From: UBA2386 sp046306335 | GTDB taxonomy: Bacteria > Planctomycetota > UBA1135 > UBA2386 | DNA: 64,000 bases | Assembly: GCA_046306335.1 (NCBI GenBank) | Contig: JBKDXM010000089.1 | Coordinates: 1-64,000 of the forward strand | Direction of reading: 5' to 3' | Shown: positions 44,704 through 55,600 of the stretch, piece after piece | How the letters are laid out: each line of letters begins with the position of its first letter | Numbering within the stretch: position 1 is the first letter of the stretch | Notes under the pieces: generated by a model | Databases searched by the model: none | What the model was told of the DNA's origin: nothing | The model's input: only the letters and a program-made list of their open reading frames with translations | Position numbers and translations under genes: made by a program

Positions 44704-46439
44704 GCACGACGGGATCGACACCGCCCGCGGCGCGGCAGGACCGCGTGCGCGAGGGCCTGCTGCGCAAGGCCGGACTCAACGCGGCCCAGATCGAGGACGT
44801 GGTCAAGGCCGAGCGCGAGAGCGGCCAGCAGCTCGACCAGATCCTGGTCGGCAAGAACCTGCTGTCGGAGAGCAAGTGCCTCACCTTCTTCGCCGACCTG
44901 CTCGGCCTGGAGTTCAAGGCGAGCCTCGACGGCGTGAACGTGCCGCCGGCGTTCATCCACAACATCCCGGTGCAGTTCGCCCGCACGCACGGGCTCGTCG
45001 CCATCGAGGACACCGGCGACCTGCTGCGCGTCGCCACGCACAAGCCGCTCGACGTCCAGCCGATGGACGACCTGGCGACGCTGCTCGGCCGCGAGATCGA
45101 GGCCGTGCTCAGCACGCGCGGCGAGGTCGCAAACCTGATCAACCGCGCCTACCGCCACAAGGCGGACGGCGTCGATGAGGCGCTGCAGGACGTCAAGGAC
45201 ACGGACATCGTGTCCATCGCCGAGAACATCCAGGAGTCGGAGGACCTGCTCGACGCCAACAAGGCGCCGGTCATCAAGCTGGTCAACATGCTGCTGTTCC
45301 AGGCGCTGAAGCTGCGCGCCTCGGACATCCACCTGCAGCCGTACGCCGACCGCTTCCAGGTGCGCATGCGCATCGACGGCGTGCTGTACGACATGGAGTC
45401 GATCCCCAAGCGCGCGCAGGAGGCGATCATCTCGCGCGTCAAGGTCATGGGGAAGATGGACATCGCCGAGCGCCGGCTGCCGCAGGACGGCCGCGCGTCG
45501 ATCCGCGTCGGCGACGGCGACGTCGACGTGCGCATCAGCACGGTGCCGGTCGCGGGCGGCGAGCGCGTCGTCTTCCGCATCCTCGACAAGACGACCAAGA
45601 TCTACTCGCTCGACCAGATCGGCCTGGAGCAGGACGCCGAGCGCACGATCCGTCGCTACATCAACTACAGCCACGGCGTCATCTTCGTGACCGGCCCCAC
45701 CGGCTCCGGCAAGACGACGACGCTGTACGCCTGCCTCGACGCCATCAACGCGCCGGACCTCAACATCCTGACCATCGAGGACCCCGTCGAGTACAACCTC
45801 GACGGCATCAGCCAGGTTCAGGTCAACGTCAAGAAGGGCCTCACCTTCGCCAGCGGCCTGCGCAGCTTCCTGCGCCAGGACCCGGACGTGATGATGGTCG
45901 GCGAGGTGCGCGACAACGAGACCGCCGACATCGCCATCCGCGCGGCGCTGACGGGACACCTCGTGTTCTCGACGGTGCACACCAACGACTCGGCGTCGAC
46001 GGTCACGCGCCTGATCGACATCGGCGTCGAGCCCTACCTCGTGTCGTCGTCGCTGCTGCTCGTCATCGCCCAGCGCCTGCTGCGCACGGTTTGCCTGAAC
46101 TGCCGCGAACCGGTCACGCCGACGCAGGAGATGCTCTACCACCTGGAGGACCTCAAGCTGTCCCCCGACCAGTTCGCCGGCGGCAAGCTGTTCGTAGGCA
46201 AGGGCTGCGACGAGTGCTTCCGCTCGGGCTACTCGGGCCGCACGGCGATCTACGAGGTCATGCCGATCGACTCGCACATCCAGGAGCAGATCGTCAACAA
46301 GGCGACCGCCAGCCAGATCAAGCGCGGCGCGCTCGAGCGCGGGCTCAAGACCCTGCGCATGTCCGGCGTGCAGAAGCTGCTCAACGGCCTGACGACGCCG
46401 GACGAGGTTCTGCGCGTGACCCAACTCGACGTGACGTGA
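44700..46439 (+). CDS. gspE: GspE/PilB secretion ATPase
   Basis: 579 residues, ATG at 44700. N-terminal GspE_N domain (about 20-170), central PAS-like N2 domain with ASDIHLQPYADRFQVRMRID, Walker A GPTGSGKTTTLYA, Asp box and Walker B RQDPDVMMVGEVRDNETA, His box STVHTNDSASTVTR, and a tetracysteine zinc site (CLNC...CDEC). The ATPase drives pseudopilus or pilus assembly at the inner membrane. It is translationally coupled to gspD and followed by gspF after 16 bp. Confidence 0.95.
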   Translation: MSTTGSTPPAARQDRVREGLLRKAGLNAAQIEDVVKAERESGQQLDQILVGKNLLSESKCLTFFADLLGLEFKASLDGVNVPPAFIHNIPVQFARTHGLVAIEDTGDLLRVATHKPLDVQPMDDLATLLGREIEAVLSTRGEVANLINRAYRHKADGVDEALQDVKDTDIVSIAENIQESEDLLDANKAPVIKLVNMLLFQALKLRASDIHLQPYADRFQVRMRIDGVLYDMESIPKRAQEAIISRVKVMGKMDIAERRLPQDGRASIRVGDGDVDVRISTVPVAGGERVVFRILDKTTKIYSLDQIGLEQDAERTIRRYINYSHGVIFVTGPTGSGKTTTLYACLDAINAPDLNILTIEDPVEYNLDGISQVQVNVKKGLTFASGLRSFLRQDPDVMMVGEVRDNETADIAIRAALTGHLVFSTVHTNDSASTVTRLIDIGVEPYLVSSSLLLVIAQRLLRTVCLNCREPVTPTQEMLYHLEDLKLSPDQFAGGKLFVGKGCDECFRSGYSGRTAIYEVMPIDSHIQEQIVNKATASQIKRGALERGLKTLRMSGVQKLLNGLTTPDEVLRVTQLDVT

Positions 46440-46455
46440 GGCGACAGGTCCTGCC

Positions 46456-47688
46456 GTGCCCATCTTCGAATACAAGGCGATCGACGGCGAGAACAAGGTC
46501 AAGAAGGGCATCATCGATGCCGACACGCCGCGCGACGCCCGGCTGAAGCTCAAGAAGGAGCGCCTGTTCGTCACCGACATCCAGGAGTCGGGCGGCAAGC
46601 GCAAGGCGACGCTACGCATCCGCGGCGTCACCGGCGTCGACGCGCCCAACAAGCAGCGCAACGAGCAGATCGCCGCGGTCACGCGCCAGATGGCCTCGCT
46701 GCTGCAGGCAGGCATCCCGCTGGCGGAGGCCCTGCGCATGATCATCGAGCAGGCGCCCGACAAGAAGATCGAGTCCGCCTTCCGCGACATCCGCGAGAAG
46801 GTCACGCAGGGCATGCCGCTAGGCGACGCGGTGCTGCAGCACCCCGGCTACTTCACCGACCTCTACTCCAACATGGTCAAGGCCGGCGAGTCGTCCGGCG
46901 CGCTCGACAAGGTGCTCGTGCGGCTGGCCGGCTTCCTGCAGGCGCAGACCCGGCTGAAGAACAAGGTCGGCGCCGCGCTGATCTACCCGATGGTCATGGC
47001 CTGCGTCGGCGTGCTCGTCGTCGCGATCCTGATGACGATGGTCGTGCCGAAGGTCACGCAGCTGCTGAAGGGCCGCGGCGAGGAACTGCCGCTGCCGACG
47101 CACCTGCTGATCACCGCCTCGGACTTCCTGGTCAACTACTGGCTGCTCGTGATGGTCGGCCTGATCGGCCTCGTCCTCGCCTTCCAGCTGTTCGTCAACA
47201 GCGACAAGGGACGGCTCGCCTTCGACCGCTTCAAGCTGAACCTGCCGGTGTTCGGCGACCTGATGCGCAAGCAGGCGATGGCCCGCTTCTCGATCACGCT
47301 GTCGACGCTGCTGCGCTCGGGCGTGCCGGCGCTGCAGGCGCTGCAGGTGACCAAGGCGGTGCTCGACAACCGCGTCCTGCAGGACGCGCTGATGAACGTG
47401 CACGACCGCGTGCTCGAAGGCGCCGACCTCGCCACGCCGATGAAGCAGACCGGCGTGTTCCCGCCGACCGTCGCCTACATGGTCGGCGTCGGCGAACAGG
47501 CCGGCAACCTCGAGGAGATGCTCGAGCGCGTCGCGGCGACGTACGACGAGGAGGTCGACCTCGCGACGCAGAAGCTGACCAGCATGCTGGAGCCGATCAT
47601 CATCGTCGTGCTCGCCGCGATCGTCGGCTGCATCGTCATCGCCATCGTGATGCCCCTGCTGCAGTTGCAGAAGACGCAAGGCGCCTGA
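46456..47688 (+). CDS. gspF: GspF/PilC inner-membrane platform protein
   Basis: 410 residues from a GTG at 46456. Two repeated T2SSF domains ('MASLLQAGIPLAEALRMIIE' and 'LSTLLRSGVPALQALQVTKA'), three transmembrane helices (about 170-195, 225-245, 378-402), and a C-terminal LQKTQGA. It is the cytoplasmic/inner-membrane platform paired with GspE. No pseudopilin, prepilin peptidase or other gsp gene follows; the next gene is a convergent cca. Confidence 0.94.
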   Translation: MPIFEYKAIDGENKVKKGIIDADTPRDARLKLKKERLFVTDIQESGGKRKATLRIRGVTGVDAPNKQRNEQIAAVTRQMASLLQAGIPLAEALRMIIEQAPDKKIESAFRDIREKVTQGMPLGDAVLQHPGYFTDLYSNMVKAGESSGALDKVLVRLAGFLQAQTRLKNKVGAALIYPMVMACVGVLVVAILMTMVVPKVTQLLKGRGEELPLPTHLLITASDFLVNYWLLVMVGLIGLVLAFQLFVNSDKGRLAFDRFKLNLPVFGDLMRKQAMARFSITLSTLLRSGVPALQALQVTKAVLDNRVLQDALMNVHDRVLEGADLATPMKQTGVFPPTVAYMVGVGEQAGNLEEMLERVAATYDEEVDLATQKLTSMLEPIIIVVLAAIVGCIVIAIVMPLLQLQKTQGA

Positions 47689-47690
47689 AG

Positions 47691-47707
47691 GCCCCACCCT
47701 CCGGGGC
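47691..47707. terminator. Short hairpin between gspF and cca
   Basis: GCCCC (47691-47695) pairs with GGGGC (47703-47707) across a 7-base loop in the 24-bp gap between the convergent genes. No T-run is present on either strand, so a terminator role is only suggested by position. Confidence 0.3.
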
Positions 47708-47712
47708 GGCCG

Positions 47713-49086
47713 TCACGCCATGCCGCGGTCGGCCGCGATCCGGCGCGCCAACGCGAGCAGCGCCGCCGGCTCGTTCCGCGCCGGATCCTCGGTGACGAGC
47801 TCCAGGAGCTCGCCGAGCAGGATCCCGATGCCCTTGCCCGGCGGCAGGCCGAGCTCGCGCATCAGGTCGGCGCCGTCGACCGCGAGATCGCGCACCGTCA
47901 AGGCGTCGCCCGCTGCCAGCACGCGGGCGACGTGCTCCTTCATGCGCAGCAACGGCGCCATGTCGCCGGCGTCGATCGCGTCGCCCTTGCCACGCAGGTC
48001 CGCCTCGTTGAGCGCCCAGAGGTCGGCGATGCGCTCGCGTCCGACCCGGCGGATCCAGCGCCGGACGGCCGCGTCGGTCCATTCGTCGTAGTGGAACAGG
48101 TGATGGCGGACGAGGTCGACGACGCGGCGGCGCTCGTCGTTGGAGAAGCGCAGCCGCTCACAGATCGGCCCGGCCATGACCGCCCCCACCCGGTCGTGGT
48201 CGTAGAAGGTCCAGTCCCTGGTCTTGTCGCTGAAGGCGCGGGTGCGCGGCTTGCCGACGTCGTGCAGCAACGCCGCGACGCGCAGCACCGCGTCGCCGAC
48301 GCAGTGGTCCATGCAGGCCATGCCGTGGCGCCAGACGTCGAAGGCATGCCACCTGTTCTGCGCCATGCCGACGCCTTCCAGCAGTTCCGGGCAGGTGATC
48401 GCCAGCATGCCGGTCGCCCGCATGACCTCGAACGCGCGCGACGGGCGGCGCGCCTTCATCGTCTTCAGCCACTCGTCGCGCACGCGCTCCGGGCTGACCT
48501 TGCGGAACGTGCCGAGCGTCGGCGCGATCGCCGCCGCCGTCGCCGGGTCGAGCTCGAACTCCAACGTGGCGACGAAGCGCGCGGCGCGCAGCACCCGCAG
48601 GCCGTCCTCGGCGAAGCGTTCGCGCGGCTCGCCGACGGCGCGCAACACGCGCGCCGCCAGATCGCGACCGCCGCCGAACGGATCGATCACCGCGCCGGTC
48701 GCCGGATCGACGGCGATGGCGTTGACGGTGAAGTCGCGGCGCGCGAGGTCGGCGGTGACGTCGTCGACGAAGCGCACCGCGTCGGGGTGGCGGCCGTCGG
48801 AGTACGCCGACTCCCCGCGCAACGTCGTCACTTCGTAGTGCTCCCCGTCCTCGACCACCGTGACGGTGCCGTGCTGCAGTCCGGTCGGCACCGCCTTGGG
48901 GAACGCTCGCAGCAGATCGTCCGGCCGCGCGTCGGTGGCGACGTCCCAATCGGCCGGCGGAACGCCCCGCAACGCGTCGCGCACGCCGCCGCCGACGAGC
49001 CACGACCGGAATCCCATTTCACGCAACCGCGCGACGATGCCGTGCACGGCGGCCGGAGCGAGGCGGAGGTCGAAGGCGTCGGTCAC
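47713..49086 (-). CDS. cca: CCA tRNA nucleotidyltransferase with HD domain
   Basis: 457 residues from a GTG at 49086. Class II nucleotidyltransferase head with WLVGGGVRDALRG, the metal pair in DWDVATDA, FVDDVTADLARRDFTVNAIA, and the RNA-binding neck 'EDGLRVLRAARFVATLEFEL'. The C-terminal half has an HD motif (LLHDVGKP) and HHLFHYD. The enzyme adds or repairs the 3' CCA of tRNA, or adds only part of it in species with split activities, which sequence alone cannot settle. Confidence 0.93.
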   Translation of the reverse strand: MTDAFDLRLAPAAVHGIVARLREMGFRSWLVGGGVRDALRGVPPADWDVATDARPDDLLRAFPKAVPTGLQHGTVTVVEDGEHYEVTTLRGESAYSDGRHPDAVRFVDDVTADLARRDFTVNAIAVDPATGAVIDPFGGGRDLAARVLRAVGEPRERFAEDGLRVLRAARFVATLEFELDPATAAAIAPTLGTFRKVSPERVRDEWLKTMKARRPSRAFEVMRATGMLAITCPELLEGVGMAQNRWHAFDVWRHGMACMDHCVGDAVLRVAALLHDVGKPRTRAFSDKTRDWTFYDHDRVGAVMAGPICERLRFSNDERRRVVDLVRHHLFHYDEWTDAAVRRWIRRVGRERIADLWALNEADLRGKGDAIDAGDMAPLLRMKEHVARVLAAGDALTVRDLAVDGADLMRELGLPPGKGIGILLGELLELVTEDPARNEPAALLALARRIAADRGMA

Positions 49087-49129
49087 GGGCGAAGACGGCG
49101 ACCGGCGGCGCGATGCCGCCGGCTGCGGC

Positions 49130-51307
<2,178 letters not shown>

Positions 51308-51444
51308 GGATCGTGCTCCTCGTGGGCTCTTGGTTCCGACGGTGCGAACGTGGATGCGAAGCTGCGCAAGCTAGCGTCGCCGCGCGACGGTTCCACGCTG
51401 CTGCGGAAGTTGCAGCCGGTGCGCGCAGCAGTAGCGTTGCGCGC

Positions 51445-52677
51445 GTGCGCCTGCTCGGCTCTTCACCCCTCGTCGCCAGCGTCTTCGCGTGCGCCTGCGC
51501 GAGCGCGCCCGCGCCGCTGCCGTCGACGCCGATCGCGCTGCACGTCGCGTACGCGCAACGCAACGCCGTGGAGAGTCGGGATAGTTCTCCACAAGGCGTG
51601 TGCGTGTCCCTGTACGCGCTGGGCACGGCGTTGCGTGGGCCGTCGGTCGACGCCGCCGCCGCCGTGATCGCAGCGCGGCAAGGCGCGCCGTTTCGCGGTG
51701 CCAGCGGCCTGCCCGCCGGCTCGGCCTGGCTGCGCGACGACGCGGCGCGGGCGGCGATCGATGCGCTCGAACACGACGACCTGCGCGCGCTGCGCCTCGC
51801 GTCGGTCGTCGCCGTGCCCGCCACGGACTTGCTCGCCAGTGCGCGCCCGGACGACCTTCGCCTGCCGTGCATCGACCTGCAGGTCGGAGCCGACGGCGGC
51901 GTCTACGTGCAGATCGGCGCCGTGCGCGCGATCGACGGCAGCCCGACCATCACCGCCCACCTCGCCGAGCCCCTGGCCGGCACGGCCAACGCGGTGCTGT
52001 TCGTGCCGTCGGCGGACCGCGCCGACGTCGGCCACGCCATCGTGCTGACGCCGACCACGGTCGACGCGGATGCCATCGCGCGCGCGCGGGCCACCGCGGC
52101 AGCGCCGCCGCCGTCGCACGCCGGCTGGCCGCGCCGGTGGCGCATCGCCTTCCAGTCCATCGGCCAGCACAACCGCCGGCCGCCGCTGCTGGAGATCGCG
52201 CGCACGCTCGGCGCCGGCCGCTGCCGCGACGCGCTGCTCGTGGCCGACGAAGCGCTGCTGATCGCGTTCAGCGAACGGCTGGCGACCGAACTCACGCCCG
52301 CCGACGCCGACGCGCCGTGGCCGTTCGAACGCGCGCTGTGGCGCGCCCTGCTGCCGCGGCTCGAACGCGACGAACTGCCCGACGCGCTGCACGCGCACTG
52401 CCTGCGCCAGCTCGGCGCCATGGCCGACGACACCGCGGCGCTGCGTAGCGCGCTCGACGCGAGCGCCGACGGCGACGCCTTCGCGCGCGCGCTGCGCGCG
52501 GACACCGTCGGCGCGCTCGCCGACCACGACGCAGCGTGGCGCGCGCGCGGTCGCGACTGGTTGCGCCGGCAAGGCGTCGAGGTCCCGGGCTTCGATCCGC
52601 TCGGCGACGACGCTGCCCGCCGCGACGCGCTGCGCGCCTTCCACGCCGTCGAAGCGGCGGCGGAGAGCGGGCGATGA
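51445..52677 (+). CDS. Hypothetical secreted protein upstream of the DUF748 protein
   Basis: 410 residues from a GTG at 51445, chosen because it begins a signal-like segment (VRLLGSSPLVASVFACACAS) with possible lipobox cysteines; the frame is open back to 51313. The body is Ala/Arg/Asp-rich with no recognised domain ('LQVGADGGVYVQIGAVRAID', 'FEALWRALL'-type helices later). The stop overlaps the ATG of the giant protein (ATGA), so the two are coupled and likely work together at the envelope. Confidence 0.6.
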   Translation: MRLLGSSPLVASVFACACASAPAPLPSTPIALHVAYAQRNAVESRDSSPQGVCVSLYALGTALRGPSVDAAAAVIAARQGAPFRGASGLPAGSAWLRDDAARAAIDALEHDDLRALRLASVVAVPATDLLASARPDDLRLPCIDLQVGADGGVYVQIGAVRAIDGSPTITAHLAEPLAGTANAVLFVPSADRADVGHAIVLTPTTVDADAIARARATAAAPPPSHAGWPRRWRIAFQSIGQHNRRPPLLEIARTLGAGRCRDALLVADEALLIAFSERLATELTPADADAPWPFERALWRALLPRLERDELPDALHAHCLRQLGAMADDTAALRSALDASADGDAFARALRADTVGALADHDAAWRARGRDWLRRQGVEVPGFDPLGDDAARRDALRAFHAVEAAAESGR

Positions 52678-55600
52678 CCCCGCGCCCGCTGTGGCGCCGC
52701 CTGCTGCGCTGGGCCTTGCGCCTCGTGCTCGTCGCCGTCGGCGTCCGCCTGCTGCTGGCGCTGTTCCTGACGCAGCTGATCGCGCTCGCCGCGCCGTGGC
52801 TCGGCCTGCGCGTCGACGTCCGCAGCGCGTGGCTGTCGCTGAGCGGCATGTCGCTGCGGCTGCAGGACGTCGTCGTCGCCGACGCCGATCGACCCGGCGC
52901 ACCGCCGCTGTTCCGCGCCGGCGAGGTCGCTCTCGACCTGTCGGTGGCAGCGTTGCTGCGCGGCCATCTGGTGGTCGACGTCGGCGCCGTGGCCCAGGCG
53001 CACGTCCACCTCGAACGCGGCGCCGACGGGCGCGTGCTGCTGCCCGCCGCCTGGACGGCGGATTCGCCGGTCGTCGTGCAGGCGCCGGCCACCGCCGCGC
53101 CGATCACGACGCTGCGCCTGCCGCTGCAGGTCCGGGCGCTGCGCCTGCACGACCTGGCGCTGACGTTCGTCGACTATGCCGCGACGCCGGCGCGCACCGA
53201 CCAGCTCGTCGTCGACGTCGCCGTGCGCGACCTCGGCGACCCGCACGCCGACGGCAACGTCGCCGTCCGCATCCACGCGCCGGACGCGCTGGACGCCGGC
53301 TGGTTGCGGGCGACGCTGCTCAACGACGGGCGCACCGTGCGCGCGCAGTGGCACGCCGACCTGCGCGACGTGCGCACCGCGCGCCTGGCCGCCGCGGTCG
53401 CGCTGCCGCCGGCACTGGCGCGGCTGCAGGCGCTCGGCGCCGAAGTGCGCGGCGAATTGCGCCTCGAACTGCGCGCGCCCGGCGAACTCGCGGCCGCCGG
53501 CAACGCGACTGCGCTGTTGTTCGCCGACGGCGTCGAACGCGCCGCCGTCACCGCCGACTTCGGCCCGGTGCTGCTCGCCGCGACGGCGCGCACCGTGCCG
53601 TTCCAGGCGCGCGTCCGCGCCGCGGGCATCGCCGACGAGGTCGCGCTCGTCGACGCCGAGCTCGACCACCGCGACGCCGAGTTGAGCTTCCGCGGCCGCT
53701 TGCGCGCCGAGGGCGTGACGCTCGCCGCGGTGCAGCCGGGGCTGGCGGCGCGCGGCGTCGACTGGCCCACCGAGCCGATGTCGGCCACCGCCGCCATCGA
53801 CGCCAGCTTCGGCGCCGCGTTGTCGCTGGCGCTGCGCGACTTCGCCGTGCGCAACGGCGCCGCTGCAGTCACCGCCCCGCTGGTTGCGGTGCAGGACCTG
53901 CGCTTCGACGACGAGGGCCTCGTCATCGAAGCGATCGACGTCGTCGGCCCGACCGGGGACGTCGCCCGGCGCGCCGATGGCCGCTGGTCGGCGCTGGGCG
54001 TGGCCTTCGCGCCGCCACAGCCCGCCGCCGCGGCGGACGCGGGCGCCCCACCACCGCAGCCAGCCACGTGGTCCCTGCCGGCGGCGCGCTTGGGCGCGCT
54101 GCGCTGGCGCGGCGCCAAGGTCGCCGTGGCCATCGCCGACGCCGCCGGCGACGTCACCGTGGAACTCGCCGACGTCACGCTGCGGGGCAGCGGCCTTGCG
54201 CTCGGCGTGCACGCGCCGCCGGGGCAACTCGACCTGCAGGCGGTCCTGCCGGGGATGGCCGCCAACGTGTCCCTCGCCGCGAAGCTGACGACGACGCCGA
54301 CGGACTGCGGCCTCGCCGGGGAGTTCGCGGTCGACGGCCTGACGCTGCTGGCACTGCGGCCCTGGCTGCTCGCAGCGGGCGTGGCGCCGACGTGGCGCGA
54401 CGCCGCGCTGCGCGCCGAGTTCCTGGCCAGCGCCCGCCGCACCGGCGACGCCATGGCCTGGGACGCGACGGTGACTGGCCTGCGCCTCGCCGACGGCGAC
54501 GAGACGCTGCTGCAGTGCGACCGCGCGGCGATGGCCGGCTTCGTGACCGGCGCGAACGGCGCGGCCGGCACGTGGACCATCGACGGGCCGGAGGTCGTCG
54601 TCGATGCGGACGCCGACGGCGCCGTGCGCGCGGTCGCCGGCGTGCCGCTGCCGCGGCGGCCCGCGCCAGCGGCGCCACCGGCCGCTCGGACCGTCGATGC
54701 AGCCGCGGCGCTGCCCATCTTGCCCGTCGTCGCGCAGCAGAACGGCGTCGCCGTTTGGCGGCGCGCGGGCGCGCCGCCGCGGCGCATCGAGGGCCAGGCC
54801 GACCTTGCGCGCGCGCCGGACGCCGCGACGCAGAAGCTGCTCCTGACGGCGAACAGCCCGGGCGCCGTCGACGCGTTGCGCCTGACCGGCGAGTTCGAAC
54901 CCGACGGCAGCAACGCCCTCGTGCAACTGCGCGCCCGCGGCGTGCGCGGCGCCGGCCTCGCGTCGTTCCTGCCGCCAGGCGCGAACTGCCTGCTCACCGA
55001 CGGCGCCATCGAGCTCGCCGGGCGCTTCCGCCGCGACGGCGCGAGCGGCTTCGTCGCCGACGCGCTCGGGCTCAGGGTCCGCGACGGCGACCGCGAGTGG
55101 TTCCAACTCGACGACGCGCGCCTCGACGTCGCCGCCGCGACGGCCGACGCCGTGCACGTGCGCGAACTCAAGGTCGCCGGCCTGCGCGGCGTCGCCGCGG
55201 TCGGCGCCAGCGGTGCAGAAGCGTTTGGCTGGCGCTTCGTGCCAGCGCCGGTCGCGCCGGGCGGGGCTGCGGACGCCGACCCCAGGACCGCCGTCGGCGG
55301 TGTACGCCTGCCGCGTCTGCGGATCGACGCCGCGACGGTCGACGTCGCGCGCTTCGAAGTCCGCCGCGAGGCGTCGCCGCCGGTCGTCGTCGCCGGCAAG
55401 GCGACGCTGGCGCCCTGGGACGCCTCGACCCCCGAGCGCCTGGCGACGCCGGCGCAGTGGACCATCGCGCTGCAGGCGCCGCCGCTGCTGCGGCAGGCCG
55501 CGCTCACGGCGACGGTGACGCCGTTCGCGCTGCAGCCGGAGATCGACGCGACGGTGCGTGCGGAAGGCATCGACCTGACGCAGGCCGTGCCGGGCGGCGT

